Shown piece after piece: positions 47,643-56,101 of a DNA stretch of 64,000 nucleotides (its first letter is position 1; every line of letters starts with the position of its first letter). This stretch comes from Pollutimonas subterranea. Lineage in GTDB: Bacteria; Pseudomonadota; Gammaproteobacteria; Burkholderiales; Burkholderiaceae_B. The notes under the pieces were generated by a model. That model was not told the origin of the DNA, ran no database searches, and worked only from the letters and a program-made list of their open reading frames with translations. A program made the translations under genes and the position numbers. The DNA lies in contig NZ_PDNW01000010.1 in NCBI RefSeq assembly GCF_002849655.1, positions 104,702-168,701 of the forward strand. The letters are read 5' to 3'.

Positions 47643-48946
47643 GCACTGTACAAACCTGGGTGGCCGACTTTGCGGTTCGCGAGCAGGGTTTGACAGGCGC
47701 CAACGTGCCTTGGCTCGCCGCCATGCGGAAAAACGCCATCCAACGGTTCGCCGAGGAAGGCTGGCCCACCGCCAAGCAAGAAAGCTGGCGCCATACGTCG
47801 CTGGCGACGCTCGAGCAGCAATCGTTCGCGCCCGCTATCGAAGTGTCCGTTCGCGAACTGGCCAGCCAGGTGCGCGGCACCGACACTGGGCATTGGCTCG
47901 TTTTTGTCGATGGCCGCTATGCGCCCGAATTGTCCAAAATTGGCGCTTTGCCGGCTGGCGCCGACGTGCGCAGTCTTTCGCAGGCCTTGGTCGATTCGCC
48001 GGACCAGGTCCAGGACGCCTTTGGCACTGAAATCCAGGGTTCGAGCGCGACGGCACTGAACGTGGCGTTGGCCTCGGACGGCGCCTTCATTCATCTGGCG
48101 CGCGGCGTCGCACTCGAAGAACCGGTGCACCTGCTTTTTATCGCCGCAAGCGAACAGGCCGCCAGCTTCCCGCGCAACTTGATCAGCGCCGAGGCCAATG
48201 CGCAGGCAACCATCGTCGAGCATTACGTCGGGCAGGGCAGCAGCGCGACCCTTACCAATACGGTAACCCGTGCGAACCTTGCAACAGATGCGCGCATCAC
48301 GCACATCAAGCTGCAGCAGGAAAGCGAAGAGGCATTCCACCTTGGCGCCTTGAATATCGAGCAGGCCAAGAGCTCCGTATTCAACTCCCACTCCATGTCG
48401 TTCGGCGCACGCCTGGCGCGCCACGATATTGCCACGACATTTGGCGGACAGCGTTGCGAAACCTTGTTGAACGGCTTGTACTACGTTGATGGACGCCGTC
48501 ACGTCGACCACCATACGCTGGTCGGCCATGCCCAGCCGCATGGCGTCAGCCGTGAGTACTACCGCGGCATACTCGCCGACAAGGCGCGGGGTGTGTTTGG
48601 CGGCCGTATTCTGGTTTCGCCCGGTGCCGATGGCACCGACGCCGTCCAGCGATCCGACAGCCTGTTGCTGTCTCGCATGGCCAAGGCCGACGCCCGTCCT
48701 GAGCTCGAAATCTATGCGGATGATGTCAAGTGCGCCCATGGCGCCACAGTCGGCCAGATCGACGAGAACAGCATGTTTTACCTACGTGCGCGCGGTATGG
48801 ACGAAGTCCATGCACGCAATATATTGACGTACGCGTTTGCGGCACAGGCCGTTGAGCGTATCGAGCTCGAGTCCGTGCGCCATCGGGTGGCGCATGCCAT
48901 TCGTTCCTTGTTGCCCGGCGGCGCCAGCCTGGGAGTCCTCGCATGA
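47639..48946 (+). CDS. sufD: Fe-S cluster assembly protein SufD
   Basis: A 435-residue partner of SufB with the beta-helix core and the C-terminal block RARGMDEVHARNILTYAFAAQAVE. The histidine-containing stretch LLNGLYYVDGRRHVDHHTLV, needed for iron acquisition by SufBCD, is present. The gene overlaps sufC by four bases and sufS by four bases, showing tight translational coupling. Confidence 0.95.
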   Translation: MSTVQTWVADFAVREQGLTGANVPWLAAMRKNAIQRFAEEGWPTAKQESWRHTSLATLEQQSFAPAIEVSVRELASQVRGTDTGHWLVFVDGRYAPELSKIGALPAGADVRSLSQALVDSPDQVQDAFGTEIQGSSATALNVALASDGAFIHLARGVALEEPVHLLFIAASEQAASFPRNLISAEANAQATIVEHYVGQGSSATLTNTVTRANLATDARITHIKLQQESEEAFHLGALNIEQAKSSVFNSHSMSFGARLARHDIATTFGGQRCETLLNGLYYVDGRRHVDHHTLVGHAQPHGVSREYYRGILADKARGVFGGRILVSPGADGTDAVQRSDSLLLSRMAKADARPELEIYADDVKCAHGATVGQIDENSMFYLRARGMDEVHARNILTYAFAAQAVERIELESVRHRVAHAIRSLLPGGASLGVLA

Positions 48947-50205
48947 ACGCGCCCTTGTCCGTTGCAAGCCAGGCGCCTGTATTAGATCGCGCCGGCGACT
49001 TCCCCATTCTGTCGCGCCCGGTTCAGGGTCGTCGTCTCGTGTACCTTGATAATGGCGCCACGACACAGAAACCCGCAGCGGTCATCCAGGCCGAATCCCG
49101 GTTCTACGAACAGTCGAACGCCAATATACATCGGGGCGTACATTGGCTTTCGCAACATGCCACCGATCTCTACGAGCAAGGCCGCGAGTCCGTCCGACAA
49201 TTGCTTAACGCTGCACGTTGCGAAGAAATCGTCTTCACCCGTGGTACGACCGAGGGCATCAACCTGGTGTGCTGGAGTTGGGCACAATCGGAATTGAAGC
49301 AGGGCGACGAAATTGTCATTACCGGCATGGAGCATCACTCCAATATCGTGCCGTGGCAACTGTTGTGCGAGCGAACAGGCGCAGTCCTGCGCGTTGTTCC
49401 AGTGACGGATTCGGGCGAACTCGATCTCGACGCGTACCGCGCCTTGCTCGGCCCGCGCACACGCCTGGTCGGCGTGGTTCATATTTCGAACGCACTGGGC
49501 ACCATCAATCCCGTCGCCGAAATGATCAAGATGGCGCACGAAGTCGGCGCAAAAGTATTGGTCGACGGCGCACAGGCGGTTGCGCATCAGGTGGTCGACG
49601 TCCAGGCGCTCGATTGCGACTTCTATGCCTTTTCCGCGCACAAGCTGTATGGCCCTACCGGTATTGGCGCCCTGTACGTGCGTTACGATATTCTCTCCAA
49701 GATGCCCCCGTGGCAGGGCGGTGGCGACATGATCCATACGGTCAGCTTCGAACGCAGCACCTATGCGGATGTGCCCCAGCGCTTTGAGGCAGGTACGCCG
49801 AATATAGCGGGAGTCGTCGGTATGGATGCCGCCATACGCTACATGCAGGAAATCGGACTCGATGTTATCGCGGCCCATGAGCAGTCCCTGCTGGACGCTG
49901 CCACGGCAGAGCTGGCCGCGTTGCCAGGCATCCGCATGATCGGCACCGCCCGGCGCAAGGCAGGCATCGTATCGTTTGTGGTTGACGGCATACATCCGCA
50001 CGATCTTGGCACCATTCTCGATATGGAAGGGGTCGCCATCCGGGCCGGACACCATTGCGCCATGCCGCTTATGACCCGTTTCGGCATACCGGGCACGGCG
50101 CGTGCATCGTTCGCCCTATATAACACGCAGGCCGACGTTGCCGCGCTGGTCGCCGGCTTGCGCAAGGCACAGAAATTGTTTGGAACAGGACCCCGGGATG
50201 ACTGA
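48943..50205 (+). CDS. sufS: Cysteine desulfurase SufS
   Basis: A 420-residue PLP-dependent enzyme that takes sulfur from cysteine and holds it as a persulfide. The PLP lysine is Lys234 in SAHKLYGPTGIGALY, and the active cysteine is Cys372 in RAGHHCAMPLMTRF. Group II (SufS/CsdA) type. It lies between sufD and sufU, overlapping sufD by four bases and sufU by eight. SufU, not SufE, is the linked sulfur acceptor. Confidence 0.97.
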   Translation: MNAPLSVASQAPVLDRAGDFPILSRPVQGRRLVYLDNGATTQKPAAVIQAESRFYEQSNANIHRGVHWLSQHATDLYEQGRESVRQLLNAARCEEIVFTRGTTEGINLVCWSWAQSELKQGDEIVITGMEHHSNIVPWQLLCERTGAVLRVVPVTDSGELDLDAYRALLGPRTRLVGVVHISNALGTINPVAEMIKMAHEVGAKVLVDGAQAVAHQVVDVQALDCDFYAFSAHKLYGPTGIGALYVRYDILSKMPPWQGGGDMIHTVSFERSTYADVPQRFEAGTPNIAGVVGMDAAIRYMQEIGLDVIAAHEQSLLDAATAELAALPGIRMIGTARRKAGIVSFVVDGIHPHDLGTILDMEGVAIRAGHHCAMPLMTRFGIPGTARASFALYNTQADVAALVAGLRKAQKLFGTGPRDD

Positions 50206-50653
50206 ACAGTACGGCGATTTACGCGAGCTTTACCAGGAAGTGATCTTCGATCACAACCGCCATCCACGCAACTTTCACGCAATGGACGATGCCAGCCACA
50301 CCGCGGTGGGCCACAACCCTTTGTGCGGCGATCAGCTCACCATCTATGCGCAAGTCAAGGATGGTGTAGTGAATGAAGCCAGCTTTGTCGGACACGGTTG
50401 TGCCATTTCCACGGCGTCCGCCTCGCTCATGACTGAAGCGGTCAAGGGCAAGGCCATAGACGAAGTGGAGTCGCTGTTTCGCGATATGCACGCCATGCTT
50501 ACCGAAGCACATCCAGAGGGCCGCGATTTCGGCAAGCTGGAAGTTCTTTCGGGCGTTCGCGAGTTTCCCGCCAGGGTGAAATGCGCCACGTTGGCGTGGC
50601 ATACCTTGCACAACGCCATTACGCAGGCCCGAGACATCGCCCGCACCGAGTAA
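50198..50653 (+). CDS. sufU: SufU-type sulfur relay/scaffold protein
   Basis: A 151-residue protein of the IscU/SufU fold. Cysteines Cys43 (NPLCGDQ), Cys68 (GHGCAIS) and Cys129 (ARVKCATLAWH) are in the expected places. A lysine precedes the third cysteine and an insert of about 20 residues lies between Cys68 and Cys129, both features of SufU rather than IscU. SufU takes sulfur from SufS in Gram-positive bacteria through a zinc-bound exchange. The start ATG at 50198 overlaps sufS by eight bases. Confidence 0.93.
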   Translation: MTEQYGDLRELYQEVIFDHNRHPRNFHAMDDASHTAVGHNPLCGDQLTIYAQVKDGVVNEASFVGHGCAISTASASLMTEAVKGKAIDEVESLFRDMHAMLTEAHPEGRDFGKLEVLSGVREFPARVKCATLAWHTLHNAITQARDIARTE

Positions 50654-50664
50654 AGAGGTTCATC

Positions 50665-51219
50665 ATGAGTTATGCACGCCAGGAAGTGATAGTAAATCGG
50701 GACTGCCCCGCTGTGACCGTCCCCTACGGGTCGCCCGTCACCATCGAGGAAGGGTGTTCGGCCACCATTACCCAGCAGTTGGGTGGAAGCTACACCGTTG
50801 TCGTGGAAGGGAATCTATACCGTATTGAAGGCATAGATGGCGATGCGCTGGGGTTCGATCCCATTGAGGCGCAGTCGCATGTGCCGGAAGGACCAATAAC
50901 TGCCCAGTCGATTGAAGACGCGGCATGGAGCCTGCTGGCGACTTGCTACGATCCCGAGATTCCGGTCGATATCGTCAACCTGGGTCTGGTCTACGGCTGC
51001 AAGGTCGTGCCGGTGGGTGAAGACAAGTTCCGCATCGAAGCGCAAATGACGCTTACGGCGCCGGGCTGCGGCATGGGCACCATGATTGCCGACGAGGCCC
51101 GCAGCAAATTGTTATCCATACACGGTGTGGACGAGGCGACGGTTGATCTGGTCTGGGACCCACCGTGGAGTCGTGAAATGATCAGCGAGCCAGCGCGCTT
51201 GCAGATGGGTTTGTTGTAA
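50665..51219 (+). CDS. sufT: SufT, DUF59-family Fe-S maturation protein
   Basis: A 184-residue protein with an N-terminal domain of about 85 residues and a DUF59/MIP18 domain (SIEDAAWSLLATCYDPEIPVDIVNLGLVYG). The conserved cysteine is in LTAPGCGMGTMI. SufT helps mature iron-sulfur proteins when demand is high. ATG 50665 follows AAGAGGTTCATC. It is typical as the last gene of suf operons of the SufU kind. Confidence 0.93.
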   Translation: MSYARQEVIVNRDCPAVTVPYGSPVTIEEGCSATITQQLGGSYTVVVEGNLYRIEGIDGDALGFDPIEAQSHVPEGPITAQSIEDAAWSLLATCYDPEIPVDIVNLGLVYGCKVVPVGEDKFRIEAQMTLTAPGCGMGTMIADEARSKLLSIHGVDEATVDLVWDPPWSREMISEPARLQMGLL

Positions 51220-51248
51220 CGCTACATCCATCCATATAAGGAGCAGTG

Positions 51249-51674
51249 ATGATTAAACATGCATCGGCAGTCTGGAAGGGAAGTATCAAGGAAGGCGGCG
51301 GCACAATTTCCACCGAGACCGGCGTATTGAATAGCGCCCCGTATGGCTTTAAAGCCCGGTTTGAGGACGGCCCTGGAACAAATCCGGAAGAACTCATTGG
51401 CGCCGCCCATGCAGGCTGCTTTTCCATGGCCTTATCGTTGATGCTGGGCGAAGCCGGCCTGACCCCCGAAAGCATAAACACCAGTGCGGCCGTTACCCTG
51501 GAAAAGGTAGGCGATGGCTTTGCCATTACGGCCAGTCATCTTACCGTCGTCGCCCGCATACCAGGCGCGGACCAAGCCAAGTTTGACGAAATTGCAAACC
51601 AGGCCAAGGCAGGTTGTCCGGTATCCAAGGTGCTGAATGCCAAGATAACAATGGACGCCACACTCGAAACCTGA
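51249..51674 (+). CDS. OsmC-family peroxiredoxin
   Basis: A 141-residue thiol peroxidase of the OsmC type that reduces organic hydroperoxides. The two redox cysteines are Cys57 (AAHAGCFSMAL) and Cys123 (AGCPVSKVLNA). AAGGAG precedes the ATG at 51249; a GTG one codon earlier is less likely. It lies 29 bases after sufT, so it may be read with the suf operon, which fits protection of iron-sulfur clusters. A strong palindromic terminator follows. Confidence 0.93.
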   Translation: MIKHASAVWKGSIKEGGGTISTETGVLNSAPYGFKARFEDGPGTNPEELIGAAHAGCFSMALSLMLGEAGLTPESINTSAAVTLEKVGDGFAITASHLTVVARIPGADQAKFDEIANQAKAGCPVSKVLNAKITMDATLET

Positions 51675-51700
51675 TCTCTGGTTTCGTCGTTATGTTGTTC

Positions 51701-51730
51701 ACTCCGGCCTGCACGCGTGCAGGCCGGAGT
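51701..51730. terminator. Perfect palindromic bidirectional terminator
   Basis: ACTCCGGCCTGCACG and its exact complement form a 30-base perfect palindrome between the convergent osmC and luxR genes, with ATTTT on the plus side. It can stop transcription from both sides, with a better T-tract for osmC. Confidence 0.7.
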
Positions 51731-51734
51731 ATTT

Positions 51735-52553
51735 TCAAGGTCGGATGCCTGCGCGTTGCCGAGCGGTCGTGCCGGGCATGAACTCGACCGTGCTGTGCGC
51801 TTCAAGCTCGGGCTTGACGGGCGCCGAGCCGGATTCCTGTTGCCCGCTGATTGACGCCCAACCTAGCGTGGCACCCCGCGACACAGCGGCATAGACCGCT
51901 GCGTTCCGGTTGTGCACATCGAGGCGCTGATATAGCGTTTCGGTATGGGCCTTGGCGGTAGCGACCGAGATATTTAGGTAGCGGCCCACCGTTTTCATGG
52001 GGTAGCCTCGGGCAAGCAATACCAGCACTTCGTATTGGCGCGGGGTGAGACCCAACATCTGGCATTCTGAATTGGCATCCGAGGACACCTTGGGCTTGGC
52101 TTCGGGCGGGGGAGGCCATTTGACCGACTCATATAATGGCGTCAGGGCCTGGGGCGGTTTGCTGACATTGGGCCGCAAGGGAAAGCAAGTGCCACCAGCC
52201 AGAATCAGGCGTACCGATGCCTGCAAAACTTCTGGTGGGACATTCTTGGGCACATAGCCGGCTACAGATGCTGGCAAACCTTTTGTAGACGTTGGCATAT
52301 CGCTGCTTTCGGACAGCAAGAGTACTGTCTTGGGCGAATAAGAACGATCGACGGCCGTCACCAGGTCGTGTACATCGTCTTGCGACGATATTGATAGAAG
52401 TAAAAGGGCGCACTGGCCGGATTTGTGAACTTCTTGCGGAGGAGAGGCATATTCGCCGCCTTCCAGTTTCACGCCGGGTACGACGTCTGACAAAAGCTGC
52501 AAGATACCGAGCCGTAGCAATGGGTGGGGCTCGATGACAATAATAGTCGGCAT
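51735..52553 (-). CDS. LuxR-type regulator of the curli cluster (CsgD-like)
   Basis: A 272-residue protein with an N-terminal receiver-like domain and a C-terminal LuxR helix-turn-helix (LTPRQYEVLVLLARGYPMKTVGRYLN, about residues 170-230). The position of the usual phospho-aspartate reads CALLLLSIS, so phosphorylation is unlikely, as in enterobacterial CsgD. Its place after the csg genes on the same strand suggests that it controls curli and perhaps the pga genes. The 282 bases before it contain nested inverted repeats. ATG 52553 follows AGGAAGAAGA. Confidence 0.8.
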   Translation of the reverse strand: MPTIIVIEPHPLLRLGILQLLSDVVPGVKLEGGEYASPPQEVHKSGQCALLLLSISSQDDVHDLVTAVDRSYSPKTVLLLSESSDMPTSTKGLPASVAGYVPKNVPPEVLQASVRLILAGGTCFPLRPNVSKPPQALTPLYESVKWPPPPEAKPKVSSDANSECQMLGLTPRQYEVLVLLARGYPMKTVGRYLNISVATAKAHTETLYQRLDVHNRNAAVYAAVSRGATLGWASISGQQESGSAPVKPELEAHSTVEFMPGTTARQRAGIRP

Positions 52554-52699
52554 TCTTCTTCTTCCTAGGTTCCTCGTCGCCCTTTTGTGAGCGTCGATCG
52601 AGAGGCTGAAGCACTTGGATCGTTGGCCGGCTTTTCCTATTTGCAACCTGGCAAGGCGGAGCCGGTATTACGGTCCATCGCGGTGCAGCCATCTGTCTA

Positions 52700-52744
52700 G
52701 TTTCGCGGGTAGCGAAACGAATATCCAACTGGATCGTTTCTTTA
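52700..52744. promoter_or_regulatory. Overlapping inverted repeats upstream of the CsgD-like gene
   Basis: GTTTCGC (52700-52706) pairs with GCGAAAC (52712-52718), and GAAACGA (52714-52720) pairs with TCGTTTC (52734-52740). The two stems share bases and exclude each other. The 11-mer TCGTTTCTTTA (52734-52744) recurs on the minus strand at 56091-56101 before csgE. They could be regulator sites or alternative leader structures. Confidence 0.45.
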
Positions 52745-52835
52745 TGGTATTGGCACAGCGCTGATTAAGCAAGCATCCGCTAAGCAAAGAGCGTTGTAAG
52801 TCATTACTTTAAATAGACAAAATCCCTGGATGCCT

Positions 52836-53144
52836 TTAGTCTGGGCACTTGAAATGGTAGTTTCGGTCGGCCACGCCGGCTTGCGAAAGCACCAAATCTA
52901 TTTCACATTCATCGTTGGGCGACCGGCTTAATGACATTTGTGACAACGCGGCCGGTACATTTGCCAGCACTGTCACGACACCGCCTTGTCCTATCACCGA
53001 TTTCCCGCTATTGCTCTTCTTTACGGTACGCAATTTGTAGCGTAACGTCATGTCGGCGCTGCTGCGCACATACGGCACAACAATCGCAGGTTGAGATTTG
53101 GCAAACGTTTCAAGCCAAACCTGTATATTGCTATCCCCTACCAT
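52836..53144 (-). CDS. Curli-associated protein, CsgC/CsgH-like
   Basis: A 102-residue protein between the curlin gene and the regulator gene. It resembles the CsgC/CsgH inhibitors that stop curlin from aggregating inside the cell: a single immunoglobulin-like beta domain, with MTLRYKLRTVKKSNSGKSVI and a GGVVTVLANVPAALSQMSL block. ATG 53144 follows CTGGAGAAGTAAA. No export signal is visible, although CsgC works in the periplasm, so either the annotation, the start, or its place of action is different. Family assignment is tentative. Confidence 0.55.
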   Translation of the reverse strand: MVGDSNIQVWLETFAKSQPAIVVPYVRSSADMTLRYKLRTVKKSNSGKSVIGQGGVVTVLANVPAALSQMSLSRSPNDECEIDLVLSQAGVADRNYHFKCPD

Positions 53145-53264
53145 TTTACTTCTCCAGTAGTTTTGATCTGTGTCAAATTCGCAACGAAGCCCGGCGTAGC
53201 GAGAGGTTTTCCTCTGGGCCACAGGCAGGTTAGTTCCAACCTGTGGCCGTCCCGATCTACTGAT

Positions 53265-53963
53265 TTAACGCTGGTTGATATACGCCACGTTGCGGTAGCC
53301 GCTGGACTGCGATACCGTCGCGATCTTGTCGGAGCCGGTCTGCATCACGGTAGCTTCATGTCCCGTGCCGCGCTGGCTGACCGTGGCTACCAAATTGCTG
53401 CCGGTTTGCGTGATGTAGGCGTCGTTATACTTTCCACGTTGAGCGATACTTGCCTCGTTGTGGGCGCCGCCCGTGCCGTGTTGTACGATACCGGCTGTGT
53501 TACGCGTGCCGTCCTGGAAAATGTTGGCGTCGACATTGCTGCCGGTCTGGGTGATCCACGCATCGTTGTTATAACCACCTGCCTGTTCGATATGCGCGGT
53601 CTGGTTTACACCATTCGACCACTGTCCTGGTACATACTGCCAGCCGCCACCATGGCGTCCACCGGTACGTACCCACTGGCCTTGTCCCATCTGGCCTCCT
53701 TGGTTTATGGTGGCCGATCCGGCGCTGCCATCCTGCGTGATGGTAGCCAGCGAGTTGGTGACACGCTGTTGCAGGATCACGCCTTCATTGGCGAAGCCGC
53801 TTTGTGAAATCGTTGAGACAGCACCGCTGTTATCGTACTGCTCAACGGATGCGTCGTTGAACCAGCCTTGTTGGTAGATGCTGGCTTCATCAGCTGCCAT
53901 GGCCGCAGTGGCGCCGTAAGCCAGGGTGATGCCAATGGCGAGTGCAGACAATTTGATACTCAT
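53265..53963 (-). CDS. Curlin (CsgA/CsgB-like amyloid subunit)
   Basis: A 232-residue secreted amyloid protein. The signal peptide ends near AMA at residue 23. About eight curlin repeats follow with the Q-x-G-x-x-N/x-A-x-x-x-Q pattern (for example NDAYITQTGSN and IATVSQSSGYRNVAYINQ). Between the third and fourth repeats is a segment of about 35 residues rich in Gly, Gln and Trp (QWVRTGGRHGGGWQYVPGQW) that does not follow the repeat. The last repeat ends in NQR, as CsgB-type nucleators do. No second curlin gene is present. The gene lies between csgG and the CsgC-like gene, on the same strand. Confidence 0.88.
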   Translation of the reverse strand: MSIKLSALAIGITLAYGATAAMAADEASIYQQGWFNDASVEQYDNSGAVSTISQSGFANEGVILQQRVTNSLATITQDGSAGSATINQGGQMGQGQWVRTGGRHGGGWQYVPGQWSNGVNQTAHIEQAGGYNNDAWITQTGSNVDANIFQDGTRNTAGIVQHGTGGAHNEASIAQRGKYNDAYITQTGSNLVATVSQRGTGHEATVMQTGSDKIATVSQSSGYRNVAYINQR

Positions 53964-54055
53964 ATATTTCTCCTCAGAATAAAGACCAAATATTGCAAGC
54001 CAGTCCGGCGGTCTTTGATACCGGACTGCGGTACGACGCTACGGTTGTCCTATCT

Positions 54056-54997
54056 TCACAGGTCTTTTGGGGCCGATGAGACAGTTGTGTTATTGGAGTC
54101 CCCGGGGATGCTGATCGGGACTGATGCGTAATTCGTGGCTTCGCGCAAATAGTTCTGGATGACCGGCAAATTCCAGTCGTTCTCATTTTTGAGCACCCAG
54201 TTTCTGTCTTTGAGGCCCTGGACGGTCAGGTGCACGACGGCTGCTTCTATGGCTTCCTTGACGCACAACTGTGCAGGTTCGTTAGTCGTGACGCCGCCCT
54301 CGATTTCAAGAAGATCTTTGAAATTCACGAACTTATAGACGCTGGGGCGTACCTCGTACGAGAAAATCGTCTTGGTGGTCGAGACAGTCTGCAGTACCTG
54401 GCCTGTGCGAATGTCGACGCTGCGCAGGCCTATGGTTACCTGGTCCATGCGATACTGGGTGGACAATCCCACGCCCAGGAACTTGGCGCCCAAACCGCCG
54501 GACCGTACATTGCTTTCGTAGGAAATGATTCCTCCGTCTATCAGGATGGAGGCGGGAACGAGGGCAGGGATGTATATTTCCGGCGCATCCTTGGCCTGGG
54601 ACCCGTCCAGAGCCCGGACAATACGGCGTTCCGTCAATAATTCCTGCAGGCTTTCACGTTCGACGGGAGTAAACCAGCCGGACTCCCTTAACGCCTTCAC
54701 CAGCATCGACGCCGCGCCTTGGGTTACCGACGTCGAGAATGAGCTGTCCGGGGAGGGTTTGTACTGCCCGGTCTGGTCGCGAAATCCATAGACAGCCACC
54801 ACGACTTTGCCTTTTGGCGGTGGAAGATTGCGCAAGTCATGTGAGGTCGGTGTGGGGGGTGTCAACTGTGCTGCAGTAGTCACCTGGACCGGCGTGCTTG
54901 GCACGGCGCACGCACCCAATGCACCGCAAAGAATTGTTGTCACCCCAGCCAGGGCCATGCGCTTATAGGCAGCGCCATTTTTTTTTGTAGTATTCAT
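54056..54997 (-). CDS. csgG: Curli secretion channel CsgG
   Basis: A 313-residue outer-membrane lipoprotein that forms the nonameric curlin export pore. The signal ends in the lipobox LGAC, with Cys30 lipidated. Blocks VAVYGFRDQTGQYKPSP and LREARIVRAL-like LTERRIVRALDG are typical, as is ILIDGGIISYESNVRSGG. The start overlaps the csgF stop (ATGA). C-terminal tail is Ser/Thr rich. Confidence 0.95.
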   Translation of the reverse strand: MNTTKKNGAAYKRMALAGVTTILCGALGACAVPSTPVQVTTAAQLTPPTPTSHDLRNLPPPKGKVVVAVYGFRDQTGQYKPSPDSSFSTSVTQGAASMLVKALRESGWFTPVERESLQELLTERRIVRALDGSQAKDAPEIYIPALVPASILIDGGIISYESNVRSGGLGAKFLGVGLSTQYRMDQVTIGLRSVDIRTGQVLQTVSTTKTIFSYEVRPSVYKFVNFKDLLEIEGGVTTNEPAQLCVKEAIEAAVVHLTVQGLKDRNWVLKNENDWNLPVIQNYLREATNYASVPISIPGDSNNTTVSSAPKDL

Positions 54998-55458
54998 CCT
55001 TGGTTGCTCACATTAAAGACCGTGGTCGCGCCTGTAAGCTTGTCCAGCGTCGTAATGGTCAGGTTGTTGGGGTTGCTGGGGGACACGGCAACCGTGATGG
55101 TGAAGTTGTTGGTCTCCAGGGTGCCCGGTACATAATTGCCGTTTGCGTCCATGATCTGGCCGCTGGCAGCGGTGGCCATGCGATTTATCACGGTGCGTTC
55201 AATGGTCTCGTTAAGTAACTGCGCGGGTGTTTTATCTTCAATGCCGTAGGCATCTGCCGTAGGATCAGTGTGCTTGTTGGTCACCTGGGCGGAGTTCAAC
55301 AGGACCGCTCCGTTCAGGGGGTTGCCGCCAAATGACGGGTTGAGAGGGTAATACACCAACTCTGAGGCGGCAGCCTGGCCTGCCAGGGCGGCTGACACAA
55401 TCAATAGCGCAGTGCGTATGCGGTGTTCTGTTGTTTTTGCCACGATATCTCCTTTCAT
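54994..55458 (-). CDS. csgF: Curli assembly factor CsgF
   Basis: A 154-residue secreted protein that caps the CsgG pore and places the curlin nucleator at the surface. A signal peptide runs to about residue 32 (AGQAAASEL), and NPSFGGNPLNGAVLLNSAQVTNKH matches the mature CsgF N-terminus, which inserts into the pore. It lies between csgE and csgG, with four bases overlapping csgG and none between it and the csgE stop. Confidence 0.93.
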   Translation of the reverse strand: MKGDIVAKTTEHRIRTALLIVSAALAGQAAASELVYYPLNPSFGGNPLNGAVLLNSAQVTNKHTDPTADAYGIEDKTPAQLLNETIERTVINRMATAASGQIMDANGNYVPGTLETNNFTITVAVSPSNPNNLTITTLDKLTGATTVFNVSNQG

Positions 55459-55962
55459 TTACATCTCCTCGGGTCCTAGATCTGGTGTTTTCACCATGAT
55501 CCGTTCAATTTCACTGTCATTGATGTTCTGGTAGACCAGTTCAACGGCTGACCAGCTGATCTTCTTGGTTGCAGCTCGCGCTGGCGGCAGAAAAGCGTGG
55601 AACATTCTTTTCTGCCGGAACTGCACCCATATTTCGCTGCCGAATCGAGCTGAGGGGCGCTCGTGTATGGATATCGTGTATTGGCCGCTGATGTCTTTTT
55701 GGCGCCATCGCGAACTGAAATACTGATAGAAGTCTTTGCCCAGTACCGTGACCGTTCGGTTTACGACTATGCCGCCCAAGGGGTCGTCGAATACGGAGCG
55801 CCTGGGCTGGTCCGAACCGGTCGCCGCAGCTTGAGGCAGTCCGGCTTTTGATACCACTGGTGTCACTTTTTCCGCGTTTTTTGTTACAGAAGTAACGGCG
55901 GCGAAGGCAGTGACGCCATTCAGGGCAAGAGCCAGTGGGCACAGTAAGGTCAGCAAACGCAT
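55459..55962 (-). CDS. csgE: Curli export chaperone CsgE
   Basis: A 167-residue periplasmic protein that caps CsgG from inside and selects curlin. The signal peptide covers about residues 1-22 (ALALNGVTAFA). The core starts at GGIVVNRTVTVLGKDFYQYFSSRWR and is diagnostic. The ATG at 55962 follows GGGAGAGG; an upstream start in frame is less likely. It is the first csg gene in this orientation; the 259 bases upstream, to the pgaD stop, must hold the csg promoter and contain the 11-mer at 56091-56101. Confidence 0.92.
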   Translation of the reverse strand: MRLLTLLCPLALALNGVTAFAAVTSVTKNAEKVTPVVSKAGLPQAAATGSDQPRRSVFDDPLGGIVVNRTVTVLGKDFYQYFSSRWRQKDISGQYTISIHERPSARFGSEIWVQFRQKRMFHAFLPPARAATKKISWSAVELVYQNINDSEIERIMVKTPDLGPEEM

Positions 55963-56090
55963 CGAATCCTCTCCCTGCAACGATTTGGTTTTATTCGTAA
56001 GGCTGCGGGGCGAGGCTGACGCAATAGGGCGTACCCTTTTGATTCCTCTTCCCGTCTACCTTTGTATCTTTATGTCGAATCTTCTTAACT

Positions 56091-56101
56091 TAAAGAAACG
56101 A
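56091..56101 (-). promoter_or_regulatory. 11-base sequence shared with the CsgD-like upstream region
   Basis: TCGTTTCTTTA on the minus strand, 129 bases before the csgE ATG, is identical to 52734-52744 on the plus strand upstream of the CsgD-like gene. A chance repeat of this length in exactly these two regions is unlikely. A regulator site is plausible but untested. Confidence 0.45.

Noticed and set aside
48982..50055. A 357-codon minus-strand frame opposite sufS
   Set aside because: sufS has its catalytic Lys and Cys; the opposite frame has no family features.
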